Origin: Shimia sp. SK013
GTDB lineage: Bacteria; Pseudomonadota; Alphaproteobacteria; Rhodobacterales; Rhodobacteraceae
Length of the DNA stretch: 64,000 nt
Reading direction: 5' to 3'
Assembly: GCF_001292625.1 (NCBI RefSeq)
Contig: NZ_LAJH01000014.1
Span: 1-64,000, forward strand
In this document: piece by piece, positions 42,287 to 51,498 of the stretch
Numbering within the stretch: the stretch's first letter is position 1
Layout: each line of letters opens with the position of its first letter
Notes under the pieces: model-generated
Told to the model about the DNA's origin: nothing
The model's input: only the letters and a program-made list of their open reading frames with translations
Database searches by the model: none
Translations under genes and position numbers: made by a program

Positions 42287-43657
42287 TCAATAGCTGTATT
42301 CGCCGTAAATCTTGCTCAGATCGCCATTCCAATCGCCGTGGTAGCGCTCCAGCAATTCGTCTGCTGGCACTTTACCGCTTTCGATGCTGTCTTTCAGCGC
42401 GTTCAGGAAATGTGTCTCGTCCGGCACCAGACCACCCGCACCGGGCCGCGCGCGCGCTTTCAGGCCTGCTTCGGAAATCGCCAGTACATCACGTGCCAGA
42501 TCGTGCATCTTAATGCCGTTCACTTCGGCCTGAAGCCCGTCTTCGCTGGCCGCCACCCGCAGCGCCTCGCGCGTCTCGGCGTCCCAGCCTTTCGCCAGAT
42601 CCCAAGCGGCATCAAGCGAGGATTGATCATACATCAGACCAACCCAGAACGCCGGCAACGCGCAAAGCCGCCGCCAAGGTCCGCCGTCTGCGCCACGCAT
42701 CTCCATGTATTTCTTGATCCGCGCCTCGGGGAAGGCCGTCGTCAAATGGTCGGCCCAATCGCTCAGCGTGGGCATTTCACCCGGCAACGCCGGCAGCTCA
42801 CCCTTGAGGAAATCACGGAAACTCATGCCCAGCGCATCGATGTATTTGCCGTCGCGATAGACAAAATACATCGGCACATCGAGCGCGTATTGCACCCAAC
42901 GCTCAAAGCCAAAGCCGTCTTCAAACACAAACGGCAACATGCCTGTGCGCGCGTCATCCAGATGCCGCCACACCAGCCCGCGGGTGGACTTCATTCCGTT
43001 GGGTTTGCCATCCAGAAACGGCGAATTGGCAAAAAGCGCATTGGCCACCGGTTGCAGGGCCAACGCCACGCGCAATTTTTGCACCATGTCAGGCTCAGAG
43101 GCGAAATCGAGGTTCACCTGCACGGTACAGGTGCGATACATCATCACCTTGCCCATGGTGCCGACGCGATCCATGTAATCGGTCATCAACCGATACCGCC
43201 CTTTGGGCATCACCGGCATCTGTTCGTGCGACCATTCCGGCGCGGCGCCAAGCCCGATAAAGCCGACGCCAATCTTGTCAGCAATGTCCTTCACATCCTG
43301 CAGGTGCTCGTTCACCTCGTCACAGGTCTGGTGAATGGTCTCAAGCGGTGCACCAGACAGCTCCAGCTGCCCACCCGGCTCAAGGCTCACATTGGCGCCG
43401 TCTTTTTCCAGCCCGATCAGCTTGCCGCCTTCTTCCAGCGGCGCCCAGCCATGCCCGTCGCGCAGCCCTTGCAGCACAGCCAAAATCGACCGCTCGCCTT
43501 CATACGGCAACGGTTGCAGCGTCTCTTTGCAATAGCCGAACTTCTCGTGCTCCGTGCCAATACGCCACTCATCTTTGGGCTTGCAGCCCGAGGACAAGTA
43601 TTCTGCCAACTGGTCGTGATGCTCAATCGGGCCGCCGCCGGACTGGGGAATGGACAT
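42287..43657 (-). CDS. gshA: Glutamate-cysteine ligase (plant/alphaproteobacterial type)
   Basis: This 456-residue enzyme makes gamma-glutamylcysteine, the first step of glutathione synthesis. Sequence blocks are RIGTEHEKFGY (ATP/metal site), YEGERSILAVLQGL, GGQLELSGAP, MYRTCTVQVNLDF and RRLCALPAFWVGLMYD. It belongs to the GCS2 class shared with plants rather than the E. coli class. The ATG at 43657 follows GGAG, and the longer frame upstream has no support. GST genes such as the one at 32074 use its product. Confidence 0.94.
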   Translation of the reverse strand: MSIPQSGGGPIEHHDQLAEYLSSGCKPKDEWRIGTEHEKFGYCKETLQPLPYEGERSILAVLQGLRDGHGWAPLEEGGKLIGLEKDGANVSLEPGGQLELSGAPLETIHQTCDEVNEHLQDVKDIADKIGVGFIGLGAAPEWSHEQMPVMPKGRYRLMTDYMDRVGTMGKVMMYRTCTVQVNLDFASEPDMVQKLRVALALQPVANALFANSPFLDGKPNGMKSTRGLVWRHLDDARTGMLPFVFEDGFGFERWVQYALDVPMYFVYRDGKYIDALGMSFRDFLKGELPALPGEMPTLSDWADHLTTAFPEARIKKYMEMRGADGGPWRRLCALPAFWVGLMYDQSSLDAAWDLAKGWDAETREALRVAASEDGLQAEVNGIKMHDLARDVLAISEAGLKARARPGAGGLVPDETHFLNALKDSIESGKVPADELLERYHGDWNGDLSKIYGEYSY

Positions 43658-43739
43658 GCGCTCGCTCCGCTGCAAAAAATGTCGTGACAATCAGTCGTGA
43701 GCCGATTTGTCGAGACTGTCAATGTGCTCTGATGCACAG

Positions 43740-44249
43740 TTAGCTCAATCGCCGATCATCCTTCGCCCAGATCAGAACCGGCTCTGCTTTCACGTCCTGC
43801 AATCTCGCCAACATTTGTTCGGTTTTTAACCCCGGCAGACTGGCGAAAGCGTCAAACAAAGCCTCGCCATCTTCAGCGTTCACAGGGATGTGAAGCTGCG
43901 GACGACCGGGCTGATACAGCGCCCAAACCGCAGGATTGGACCGCCCATCCAGCACCAGACGGCTCAAGGCCCGCACAGCCACACTGCCGCCATTGAGCGG
44001 CCCGAAATAGGCGACCTCGCCCTCGACCACCTGCACCACGCCTGGCCCACCCGTGCCACGCCGGAACCGCGCCCGCTGAATACCACTGACAATCAGCGCA
44101 ATCCCCGCGATTAACACCGCAAAACCGATCCAGCGCAAAATACCGCCGCCGCTGGCCCACCACAGACCAAGCAGCAGCACCACAAGACCCACCAATACTT
44201 CGCGCCATTTGACAATGGCGACCCGCGCCTCCGGTCGTATGAAACTCAA
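43740..44249 (-). CDS. Unknown membrane protein, third gene of the rsmE operon
   Basis: This is a 169-residue protein with two membrane helices (about residues 18-55, VLVGLVVLLLGLWWASGGG then WIGFAVLIAGIALIVSGI). A soluble beta-rich domain follows (VVQVVEGEVAYFGPLNGGSV, LHIPVNAEDGEALFDAF). The TTG start at 44249 overlaps the upstream stop by TTGA, and an AGGAGAGG ribosome site precedes it. An ATG 27 bases further upstream is the alternative. I do not recognise the family. Confidence 0.65.
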   Translation of the reverse strand: MSFIRPEARVAIVKWREVLVGLVVLLLGLWWASGGGILRWIGFAVLIAGIALIVSGIQRARFRRGTGGPGVVQVVEGEVAYFGPLNGGSVAVRALSRLVLDGRSNPAVWALYQPGRPQLHIPVNAEDGEALFDAFASLPGLKTEQMLARLQDVKAEPVLIWAKDDRRLS

Positions 44250-45151
44250 TGTACCTCTCCTCTTAGAGAATACCACTTTGGATCGTTGCGCTCGCGACGC
44301 GCTGTTTGCAGACCCGCATAGGGCGCCCGAACACTCACGAACTTATTCGCGTTCAGGTTCGCAACCAAACTAGGCTTTTCACCTGCCCGCATGCGAAACA
44401 GGCAGCCTTCTCGCGCGAACAAGACATCATTGCGCCAAACGTCCGCCCACTCCGCATGCAGTTCAAGAACACCGTCCCGACTATGCAATTCGAAGCTCTG
44501 CCAAGGATATTTCGCCCTCAGATCAGCGATCTTATAGGAAAGCATCTGTGTCCTCATTTGGGTCAATGTGAACCCCTCGCCCAATCCCTTATCCATCGTC
44601 CAGTTCCGGCGAAGAAGACGACCGTCCTCTCCTTTGGTCACGCTCATGGCGACATTGGTCCAACCGTCACGCCGTGCAAAAGGCCAATCCTCAATGTTCT
44701 TTCGCAACAGGGTTTCGGGAAACCGCGGGACACGCCTCAACCCATTGGACCTTAGCAGCAGCCCCTTGCCGAGATCTTCTGCCGACGAGCCAACCCAAAA
44801 CCGTCGATTGCCTAGGAAAAAACACCCACCTTCTTCGAATTCCGGCGTCGGGTAGAGCGCAAGCGCTGTGAAAAACGGAGGTTTGGAAATCGCGACATAG
44901 CCACCACCTAATTGGTGGTTTGGGCTATAGGTGGCGGCATTGTAAATCAGGAAGCGACCATCAGGGGAAAGATCTGCATTCTCCGTGTAAACGCGGTGTT
45001 TCAACCATTGGCCCGGCGTGATCCGGTCCGTCTTGAGGTCCCAAAGCAACATTTGGAAATGTCGGGTTGGGCCGCGTCGGAAAACAACCGCGGTCGGCGC
45101 GTACTTCGCAACAATTACATAAAGGCGTGCAGTCACCGCTTCACCGCTCAT
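44246..45151 (-). CDS. Unknown protein, second gene of the rsmE operon
   Basis: This 301-residue protein has no signal peptide or clear domain. Segments such as ADLSPDGRFLIYNAATYS and HQLGGGYVAISKPPFF look like beta-propeller (WD40/TolB-like) blades. Trp and Tyr are frequent and the sequence is poor in conserved motifs. The start ATG overlaps the rsmE stop by ATGA, and its stop overlaps the next gene, so three genes are coupled. The function is unknown, and the propeller idea is an inference from short motifs. Confidence 0.68.
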   Translation of the reverse strand: MSGEAVTARLYVIVAKYAPTAVVFRRGPTRHFQMLLWDLKTDRITPGQWLKHRVYTENADLSPDGRFLIYNAATYSPNHQLGGGYVAISKPPFFTALALYPTPEFEEGGCFFLGNRRFWVGSSAEDLGKGLLLRSNGLRRVPRFPETLLRKNIEDWPFARRDGWTNVAMSVTKGEDGRLLRRNWTMDKGLGEGFTLTQMRTQMLSYKIADLRAKYPWQSFELHSRDGVLELHAEWADVWRNDVLFAREGCLFRMRAGEKPSLVANLNANKFVSVRAPYAGLQTARRERNDPKWYSLRGEVH

Positions 45152-45873
45152 CCCCAATCCCCCAATGCCTGCTGCCACAGCGTCATTGCTGCCACAGCTG
45201 CCGTATCCGCCCGCAATATCCGCGGCCCGAGGCTGACGACATGGGCAAACGGCAAGGCTTTCAGCTTCGCTCGTTCCACCTCAGAAAATCCACCTTCCGG
45301 CCCGATCAGGATCGCCCATTGTTTCGCAGAGGATGCCGCCAGCCGCTTGGCCGCGCCCACCTCCGCCTCATCACAAAACATCAGCTGCCGCCCCTCGGGC
45401 CACTCCGCCAACAGCCGCTCAAGCTTGGTAAGCTCTGCAACCTCAGGCACATACGTCCCGCCGCATTGCTCCGCGGCCTCGACCGCGTGCGCTTGCAAAC
45501 GGTCTTGCCGGATGCGCTCGGAATTGGTGAACTCAGTCTGCACCGGCACAATCTTCGCGGCCCCCATCTCGGCGGCTTTTTCCACGATGAAATCCGTTCG
45601 CGCTTTCTTGATCGGCGCAAACAGCAGCCACAAATCCGGCGGCATCTGCAACGGTTTGGTCTGTTCACGACACACCAACTCACCGCCGCGCTTGCCAGCA
45701 AAAGCCACCTCACAGCGCCACTCGCCATCGCGACCATTAAACAGCAGCACCGGATCGCCCACCGCCATGCGCATCACACCAAACAGGTAATGCGCCTGAT
45801 CGCGCGCGAGAGGAATGGTTTGCCCTTCCCCCAGCCCCTGCTCTACATACAATCTGACTTTTGCCTGTTTCAT
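45148..45873 (-). CDS. rsmE: 16S rRNA (uracil-1498-N3)-methyltransferase
   Basis: This 241-residue SPOUT enzyme methylates U1498 of 16S rRNA. The N-terminal PUA-like domain contains RDQAHYLFGVMRMAVGDPV and LLFNGRDGEW. The knot region has VQTEFTNSERIRQDRLQAHA, ILIGPEGGFSEVE and LGPRILRADTAAVAA. It is divergent from ubiA, with only 12 bases between the two start codons. Confidence 0.95.
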   Translation of the reverse strand: MKQAKVRLYVEQGLGEGQTIPLARDQAHYLFGVMRMAVGDPVLLFNGRDGEWRCEVAFAGKRGGELVCREQTKPLQMPPDLWLLFAPIKKARTDFIVEKAAEMGAAKIVPVQTEFTNSERIRQDRLQAHAVEAAEQCGGTYVPEVAELTKLERLLAEWPEGRQLMFCDEAEVGAAKRLAASSAKQWAILIGPEGGFSEVERAKLKALPFAHVVSLGPRILRADTAAVAAMTLWQQALGDWG

Positions 45874-45885
45874 GGAATCCTACAT

Positions 45886-46851
45886 ATGGCCGACACGCCC
45901 ACAACGCCAGAGCCCCAAGGTCAGGTTTCCGACGCCGTCAAAGGCAATTGGGTGGACCACCTCGCGCCCGCTTTCTCCCGCCCCTACCTGCGCCTCTCGC
46001 GCGCGGACCGTCCGATTGGCACATGGCTTCTGTTGCTGCCGTGCTGGATGGGCCTCGCTCTGGCCATGCTGTCAGACGGCACCGCCAGCTGGCATGACCT
46101 CTGGATCGCCGTGGGCTGCGCGCTTGGCGCCTTTTTGATGCGCGGCGCTGGCTGCACATGGAACGACATCACCGACCGCGACTATGACGCCAAGGTCGAA
46201 CGTACACGCTCCCGCCCGATCCCTTCAGGCCAAGTCAGCGCCAGACAGGCCGCTGTCTGGATGGGTCTTCAGGCTCTCATCGCGCTGGCCATCCTGCTCA
46301 GCTTCAACACCCAAGCCATCGTGCTTGGCATCGTCTCGCTTGCGCCAGTTGCGGTCTATCCGTTCGCCAAGCGCTTCACCTGGTGGCCGCAGGTCTTTTT
46401 GGGCATTGCGTTTAACTGGGGGGCGCTTCTGGCATGGACGGCCCACACCGGTCAGCTTCAGGCACCTGCGGTTGTGCTCTATCTTGGCGGCATCGCATGG
46501 ACCCTGTTCTACGACACCATTTATGCCCATCAGGACACCGAAGACGACGCTTTGATCGGCGTGAAATCCACCGCACGCCTGTTTGCCGAGAAAACCCCGC
46601 AATGGCTTCAATTCTTTTTGATCGCCACCGTCTCCCTAATTGGTATCGCGGTCATCATGGCCGGCATCACAGCCTCCAAGCTGGCCCTTGTTGTCGCCCT
46701 TATCGGCCCTGTGGTCATGGGCTGGCACATGCAATGGCAACTTCGGATGCTGAAAACCGAAGACCCTGACCGTCTGCTGATGCTGTTCCGGTCCAATCGC
46801 GACACCGGACTTCTCGCCGTCGCGTTTTTTGCAATTGCCCTATTCCTGTGA
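45886..46851 (+). CDS. ubiA: 4-hydroxybenzoate polyprenyltransferase
   Basis: This 321-residue membrane prenyltransferase of ubiquinone synthesis has about eight helices. Its two Asp-rich motifs bind Mg-diphosphate: NDITDRDYDAKVERT and DTIYAHQDTEDD. The ATG at 45886 is 12 bases from the divergent rsmE start, so promoters of both genes must overlap the coding sequence of the other. The length and motifs are standard. Confidence 0.95.
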   Translation: MADTPTTPEPQGQVSDAVKGNWVDHLAPAFSRPYLRLSRADRPIGTWLLLLPCWMGLALAMLSDGTASWHDLWIAVGCALGAFLMRGAGCTWNDITDRDYDAKVERTRSRPIPSGQVSARQAAVWMGLQALIALAILLSFNTQAIVLGIVSLAPVAVYPFAKRFTWWPQVFLGIAFNWGALLAWTAHTGQLQAPAVVLYLGGIAWTLFYDTIYAHQDTEDDALIGVKSTARLFAEKTPQWLQFFLIATVSLIGIAVIMAGITASKLALVVALIGPVVMGWHMQWQLRMLKTEDPDRLLMLFRSNRDTGLLAVAFFAIALFL

Positions 46852-46909
46852 TTGCAAGCGCGCGCGTCTCGGCGTATCACTCTGCAACCTTTCATGACTG
46901 CCGGCACGA

Positions 46910-48970
46910 ATGCGACTTTCTTCCCTCCTTATTGTCTGCGCCACCTTCGCCACTGCAGCGTTGCTCTCTGTTGTGGCCGCAAGCCTCTCCGCTGACCTGA
47001 TCGAAGACAGCTCCCGAGAGGCCGTCAAACGAGAACTCTCGCTGGATGGCCAAGACTGGGCTGATGTGCACGCCGAAGGCCTCAATGTCTTCCTTGCCGG
47101 CACCGCCCCGACCGAGGCCGCACGGTTTCGCGCCATGACCGCCGCTGGTCGCATCGTTGATGCGGCGCGGGTGATCGACAACATGCAGGTGGTCGCCACT
47201 GCCGACATCGCGCCGCCGCGCTTTTCCGTTGAAATTCTGCGCAATGACGCAGGCATTTCTCTGATTGGCCTCGTGCCTGAAAGCAGCGATCGTGCCGCCA
47301 TCCTGCGCGACATTACCAAACTCGTCGGCACCCGCGACGTCACCGACCTTCTGGAAACTGCCGCCTATGACGCTCCTGTGGCTTGGGCGCAAAGCCTCGA
47401 CTACGCTATCGAGGCCCTGCGCGACCTGCCCCGCTCCAAAATCTCGGTAGAGGCCGGACAGGTCAGCATCACAGCAATGGCCAACAGCCCCGAAGATCGC
47501 CAACAGCTGTCTGCAAAACTGGTGCGCACGGCGCCAGCGACGGTTGATGTGAACCTCAACATCTCGGCGCCACGTCCGGTTATCACACCGTTCACACTGC
47601 GGTTCCTGATCGACGAGGCTGGCGCAAAGTTTGACGCCTGCTCGGCAGACACAGACCGCGCCCGCACCATGATCCTAACGGCTGCCCGCGACGCCGGCCT
47701 CCCGCCGGGGCGCAGCATTTGTACGATTGGCTTGGGTGTTCCGTCACCGACATGGGCCGACGCCGTGGAAACCGCGATCAAAGGTCTTGCCGAATTAGGC
47801 CAAGGCTCTGTGACCTTCTCCGATGCCGACATCACCCTTATTGCCGCGCAAGGCACCGATCCCGCGCTGTTTGACAAAGTTGTCGGCGAAGTCGAAAGCG
47901 GCTTGCCAGACGTCTTTGCGCTCAGCGCGACACTGCCTGCCACGCCCGAAGCTATGGCCGAAGGCACCACGCCGGAATTCAACGCCACCCTCAGCCCCGA
48001 AGGTTTGGTTCAACTGCGCGGTCGCCTCTCCAATGAAATCTCTCGCACCACAACCGAAAGCTACGCCCACGCCCGCTTTGGCAGCGAACAGGTTTACATG
48101 GCGGCCCGCCTTGACGACACCTTGCCGCAAAGCTGGCCGTTCCGGGTGATGGCCGGTCTGGATGCACTGGCGCAACTGCACAACGGCTCGCTGATGGTAA
48201 CACCGGAATCGCTGGCCATAACCGGCCGCACCGGCGATCTGGAGGCCAACGCCCGTATCGCCCAAATCCTTGCGGACAAACTCTCCTCCACAGACCACTT
48301 CTCGATTGATGTGCTTTATCTCGAGGAACTTGACCCGCTCGCGGCCTTGCCCACGGTCGAAGAATGCATCGCCGACATTCAGGGCTTCGCCAAGGAAAAC
48401 AAAATTGTGTTTGAACCCGGTTCGGGCACGCTGGACGCATCCGCCGCCGACGTTTTGGACTCCATCGCGATCAAAATCGCCGACTGCCCTGACCTGCAGC
48501 TGGAAATCCAAGGCCACACCGACAGCCAGGGGCGCGAGTCGATGAACCAAGCGCTCAGCCAAACCCGTGCCCAATCCGTTCTGACCGCCTTGCAAGACCG
48601 CCGCATCCTGACCAAAGGCTTCGTTGCCATTGGGTATGGTGAAAGCCAACCGATTGCCGACAACGAGACGCAAGAAGGCCGCGAGGCCAATCGCCGGATC
48701 GAATTTGTGCAAGTCGTGCCCGAGGCCGAAGAACAAGCCGAAGGCGACGCCGAGGCCGACGCAGCGACCGACGCGTCCGACACCGCCACATCGGAGCCGG
48801 AGACAGCCAATTCACCCGACGGGCAGGCACAAACACCTACAGAAACTGATGGCCAGGCCGTTGACTCCGAGGCCCAAGAAGCCGACACCGACAGTGAGGC
48901 AGACGCAGACAACGCCGAAACAGCGGACCCAGACGCCGCGGGCGAGGAGACGACCAATGACCAGAATTGA
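46910..48970 (+). CDS. OmpA-family envelope protein with acidic tail
   Basis: This is a 686-residue protein with an N-terminal signal or anchor helix (residues 1-27). There are repeated BON-like alpha-beta segments over residues 30-470 (LNVFLAGTAPTEAARFRAM, VSITAMANSPEDRQQL, LSPEGLVQLRGRLSNE). A peptidoglycan-binding OmpA domain lies at about 490-605 (IVFEPGSGTLDASAADVL, LEIQGHTDSQGRESMNQALSQ). Residues 606-686 are a low-complexity Glu/Asp/Ala/Thr tail. It starts 58 bases after ubiA. Its last 14 bases overlap the next gene, so the two are likely partners. The exact role is unknown. Confidence 0.86.
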   Translation: MRLSSLLIVCATFATAALLSVVAASLSADLIEDSSREAVKRELSLDGQDWADVHAEGLNVFLAGTAPTEAARFRAMTAAGRIVDAARVIDNMQVVATADIAPPRFSVEILRNDAGISLIGLVPESSDRAAILRDITKLVGTRDVTDLLETAAYDAPVAWAQSLDYAIEALRDLPRSKISVEAGQVSITAMANSPEDRQQLSAKLVRTAPATVDVNLNISAPRPVITPFTLRFLIDEAGAKFDACSADTDRARTMILTAARDAGLPPGRSICTIGLGVPSPTWADAVETAIKGLAELGQGSVTFSDADITLIAAQGTDPALFDKVVGEVESGLPDVFALSATLPATPEAMAEGTTPEFNATLSPEGLVQLRGRLSNEISRTTTESYAHARFGSEQVYMAARLDDTLPQSWPFRVMAGLDALAQLHNGSLMVTPESLAITGRTGDLEANARIAQILADKLSSTDHFSIDVLYLEELDPLAALPTVEECIADIQGFAKENKIVFEPGSGTLDASAADVLDSIAIKIADCPDLQLEIQGHTDSQGRESMNQALSQTRAQSVLTALQDRRILTKGFVAIGYGESQPIADNETQEGREANRRIEFVQVVPEAEEQAEGDAEADAATDASDTATSEPETANSPDGQAQTPTETDGQAVDSEAQEADTDSEADADNAETADPDAAGEETTNDQN

Positions 48971-49283
48971 CTTCATCCTGACAACAGCCGTCATCCTGTT
49001 TGTGGCCTTCTCAATGGGGTGGTTTGCCAATTGGCTGGTGCACCGTTTCACCCGCGTGGCGCAAGCTGACGTGGATCAACTTGAGCGCATGAGCCAAGAG
49101 TTGCACGAAGCGGAAGAGACCCGCGATCAGGCGATCACCTACCTGCAACAGCGCGAGGCCGAGCTGACCAATCAGCTTACCCAGACCGAAGCCGAGCTGC
49201 GCGCCGCCATGGACGGGCTGCGCGATGCCCGCCAAGAGGCCGAAGAAATGCGCGCGCACCTAGAGCGCATGAACGCGGGCTGA
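48957..49283 (+). CDS. Small single-helix membrane protein with coiled coil
   Basis: This is a 108-residue protein with one membrane helix at residues 6-28 (FILTTAVILFVAFSMGWFAN). A long coiled coil follows at 40-105, rich in Glu, Gln and Leu heptads (QREAELTNQLTQTEAELRAA). It overlaps the OmpA-family gene by 14 bases, which implies translational coupling and a shared envelope function. I do not recognise the family. Confidence 0.75.
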   Translation: MTRIDFILTTAVILFVAFSMGWFANWLVHRFTRVAQADVDQLERMSQELHEAEETRDQAITYLQQREAELTNQLTQTEAELRAAMDGLRDARQEAEEMRAHLERMNAG

Positions 49284-49358
49284 CTTGCCCGAAAATGTGA
49301 TTAGCATGTAAAGAAAATTTCGATACTCTCCTCGCCAGTCAGGTTAAGGAGTGATCGT

Positions 49359-50903
49359 TTGAAGTATTTTAGCATTCTACCGCTTGCTTTGGTTGCAAGC
49401 ATGGCCAGCGCAAACTCGTATGAAACCGTCATTCTCAATGGCCGCGTTATTGACCCGGACAGCGGCCTTGATGCAGTGCGCAATGTCGCCATATCCGATG
49501 GCCACATCGCCGCGATTTCTGAATTTGACTTGCAAGGCGAAACCGTCATCGACGCCTCCGGCATGGTGGTTGCGCCGGGCTTTATCGATTTGCACGCCCA
49601 CGGCATGGCACTTGGCGATATGCGCATGCAGGCCATGCAGGGAGTCACCACGGTGATGGAGCTTGAAAGTGGTGTGCTGCCAATCGGCGACTGGTATTCC
49701 GCGATGCAGGTGCAACAAACGCCGCTAAATTATGGCGCATCCGCCGCTTGGACATTCTCACGCATCGCCACGTTCTCCAACACCGAGCCTCAGGCCACTT
49801 CCGCTTACTTTCAGGACGCGCAGGCTCAAAATGACTGGAAGTTCCAGATCGCCGACCCGCTGCAAACCGCGCGCATTCTGGATCTCGTTGAAACCGGCCT
49901 CAAGGAAGGCGCTATCGGCATCGGAATCAATGCAGGCTATGCGCCCGGATATGGTCAAAAAGAATACTTCGCCCTTTCGGAACTTGCCGCAGACTACGAT
50001 GTCGCGACTTTCACCCACGTGCGCTATGCCTCAAACCTCGAACCTCAGGGATCGTTTGAGGCCATCAAGGAATTGATCGCCAACGCAGCTCTCACGGGCG
50101 CGCACATGCATATCTGCCACATCAACAGCTCGTCTCTGTCCGACATTCACGCCACCCTTGATCTGGTCGAGAAAGCGCAAGCCCAAGGCATCAATATCAC
50201 GGTTGAAGCCTACCCTTACGGCGCAGCCAGCACTGTGGTTGGTGCCGCCATGTTCTCCGGCGACGACTGGCGCGAACGCGTGGACAGCTCCTCCGAAAAC
50301 TTCCAGCTTGGCGCCGATCGGATGACAGAAGACGAACTTGCCGACTACCAAGCCAACAATCCGGGCACCTTTATCGTCTGGCACTTCCTGGATGAATCCG
50401 AACCCGACAAGCTGGCGCTTCTGGATGCATCGGTCACCCACCCATCAACCAGTATCGGATCCGATGCGGTGTTCTGGTCCTACTTTGACGATGCAGGCGC
50501 GATCAAAACCTACACAGGCGACGCATGGCCCCTGCCTGACAACGTCTTCAGCCATCCTCGCAGTTCGGGCACCTATGCCAAGGTTTTACGTTCCTATGTG
50601 CGCGAGCGCGGGTTGATTTCTCTCTCCGAAGCCATTCGCAAAATGTCATTGCTGCCGGCCCAAACGCTCGAAGATTTCGTGCCCCAAATGCGCAGCAAAG
50701 GCCGTGTGCAGATCGGCATGGACGCTGATCTCGTGGTGTTTGATCCGGCCACTATCACCGACAACGCCACGTTTGAGAACGCCAATCAGCCCGCCTCCGG
50801 CGTCCACTCTGTTCTGGTCAATGGTCGCTTCGCAGTCCGTGACGGAGAAATGGTTTTAAACGCCGACGCCGGCCTTCCCGTCCGCCGCGAGGTTGTCCAA
50901 TAA
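49359..50903 (+). CDS. Exported D-aminoacylase/amidohydrolase
   Basis: This is a 514-residue amidohydrolase with a signal peptide (residues 1-18, SMASA). The metal motif is His79-x-His81 (PGFIDLHAHGMA). Further metal-site segments are FTHVRYAS and HMHICHINSSS, with a C-terminal GVHSVLVNGRFAVRDGE beta domain. The family comprises N-acyl-D-amino-acid and D-glutamate deacylases. A periplasmic version may release D-amino acids from acylated or wall-derived peptides. Translation begins at a TTG at 49359 with AAGGAG seven bases upstream. No in-frame ATG fits the signal peptide. Confidence 0.85.
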   Translation: MKYFSILPLALVASMASANSYETVILNGRVIDPDSGLDAVRNVAISDGHIAAISEFDLQGETVIDASGMVVAPGFIDLHAHGMALGDMRMQAMQGVTTVMELESGVLPIGDWYSAMQVQQTPLNYGASAAWTFSRIATFSNTEPQATSAYFQDAQAQNDWKFQIADPLQTARILDLVETGLKEGAIGIGINAGYAPGYGQKEYFALSELAADYDVATFTHVRYASNLEPQGSFEAIKELIANAALTGAHMHICHINSSSLSDIHATLDLVEKAQAQGINITVEAYPYGAASTVVGAAMFSGDDWRERVDSSSENFQLGADRMTEDELADYQANNPGTFIVWHFLDESEPDKLALLDASVTHPSTSIGSDAVFWSYFDDAGAIKTYTGDAWPLPDNVFSHPRSSGTYAKVLRSYVRERGLISLSEAIRKMSLLPAQTLEDFVPQMRSKGRVQIGMDADLVVFDPATITDNATFENANQPASGVHSVLVNGRFAVRDGEMVLNADAGLPVRREVVQ

Positions 50904-51040
50904 CCTTTTGCATCGCGCGTTGCCTTCACACCTGCGCGGCTTGAAAATCGCACCGACGCAATACCGACGCTTTGCAGCCGCAATACAGACGGGCGTTTTA
51001 CCCAACGCCAAAAGGTTAACCTAGATTCGACGACCTCCGC

Positions 51041-51484
51041 TCACCAGCGGTTCAGCGCGTCCTCATCCTCATCCTTGGCGGCCACCCAGTCGGCCCCGTC
51101 AGAAGTGATCTCTTTTTTCCAGAACGGCGCGCGGGATTTGAGGTAATCCATCAAAAATTCCGCCGCCTCAAAGGCATCTTTGCGATGCGGAGACGCCGTG
51201 GCAACCATCATGATCATCTCACCCGGTGCCAGATCACCATAGCGGTGAATGACCAACACATCCCCAAGGCTCCAACGTTCCCGCGCCTCATTCGCGATTT
51301 TTTCCAACGCTTTCAGCGTCATGCCGGGATAGTGTTCGATCACCATGCGGTCCAAATCACCCCGTGCCAGATCCCGCACGACACCGGTAAAGGTCACAAT
51401 TGCACCCATGTCGCGATGCCCGCTGGCAAAGGCGCTGGCCTCGGCACCCAGATCAAACGGCTCAGACTGAACTGCGATTTTCAT
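51041..51484 (-). CDS. moaE: Molybdopterin synthase large subunit MoaE
   Basis: This 147-residue subunit transfers sulfur from thiocarboxylated MoaD to precursor Z. The segments GAIVTFTGVVRD, IEHYPGMTLKALEKI, VIHRYGDLAPGE and FWKKEIT (active-site lysines) match MoaE. It lies 14 bases after moaD in the pgsA-moaD-moaE order. It serves molybdoenzymes such as the hydroxylase at the end of the window. Confidence 0.95.
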   Translation of the reverse strand: MKIAVQSEPFDLGAEASAFASGHRDMGAIVTFTGVVRDLARGDLDRMVIEHYPGMTLKALEKIANEARERWSLGDVLVIHRYGDLAPGEMIMMVATASPHRKDAFEAAEFLMDYLKSRAPFWKKEITSDGADWVAAKDEDEDALNRW

Positions 51485-51498
51485 GACGGAAACCCTCT

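Noticed and set aside
41990-43687. 565-codon plus-strand frame opposite gshA
   Set aside because: It is antisense to a clear glutamate-cysteine ligase and has no domains.
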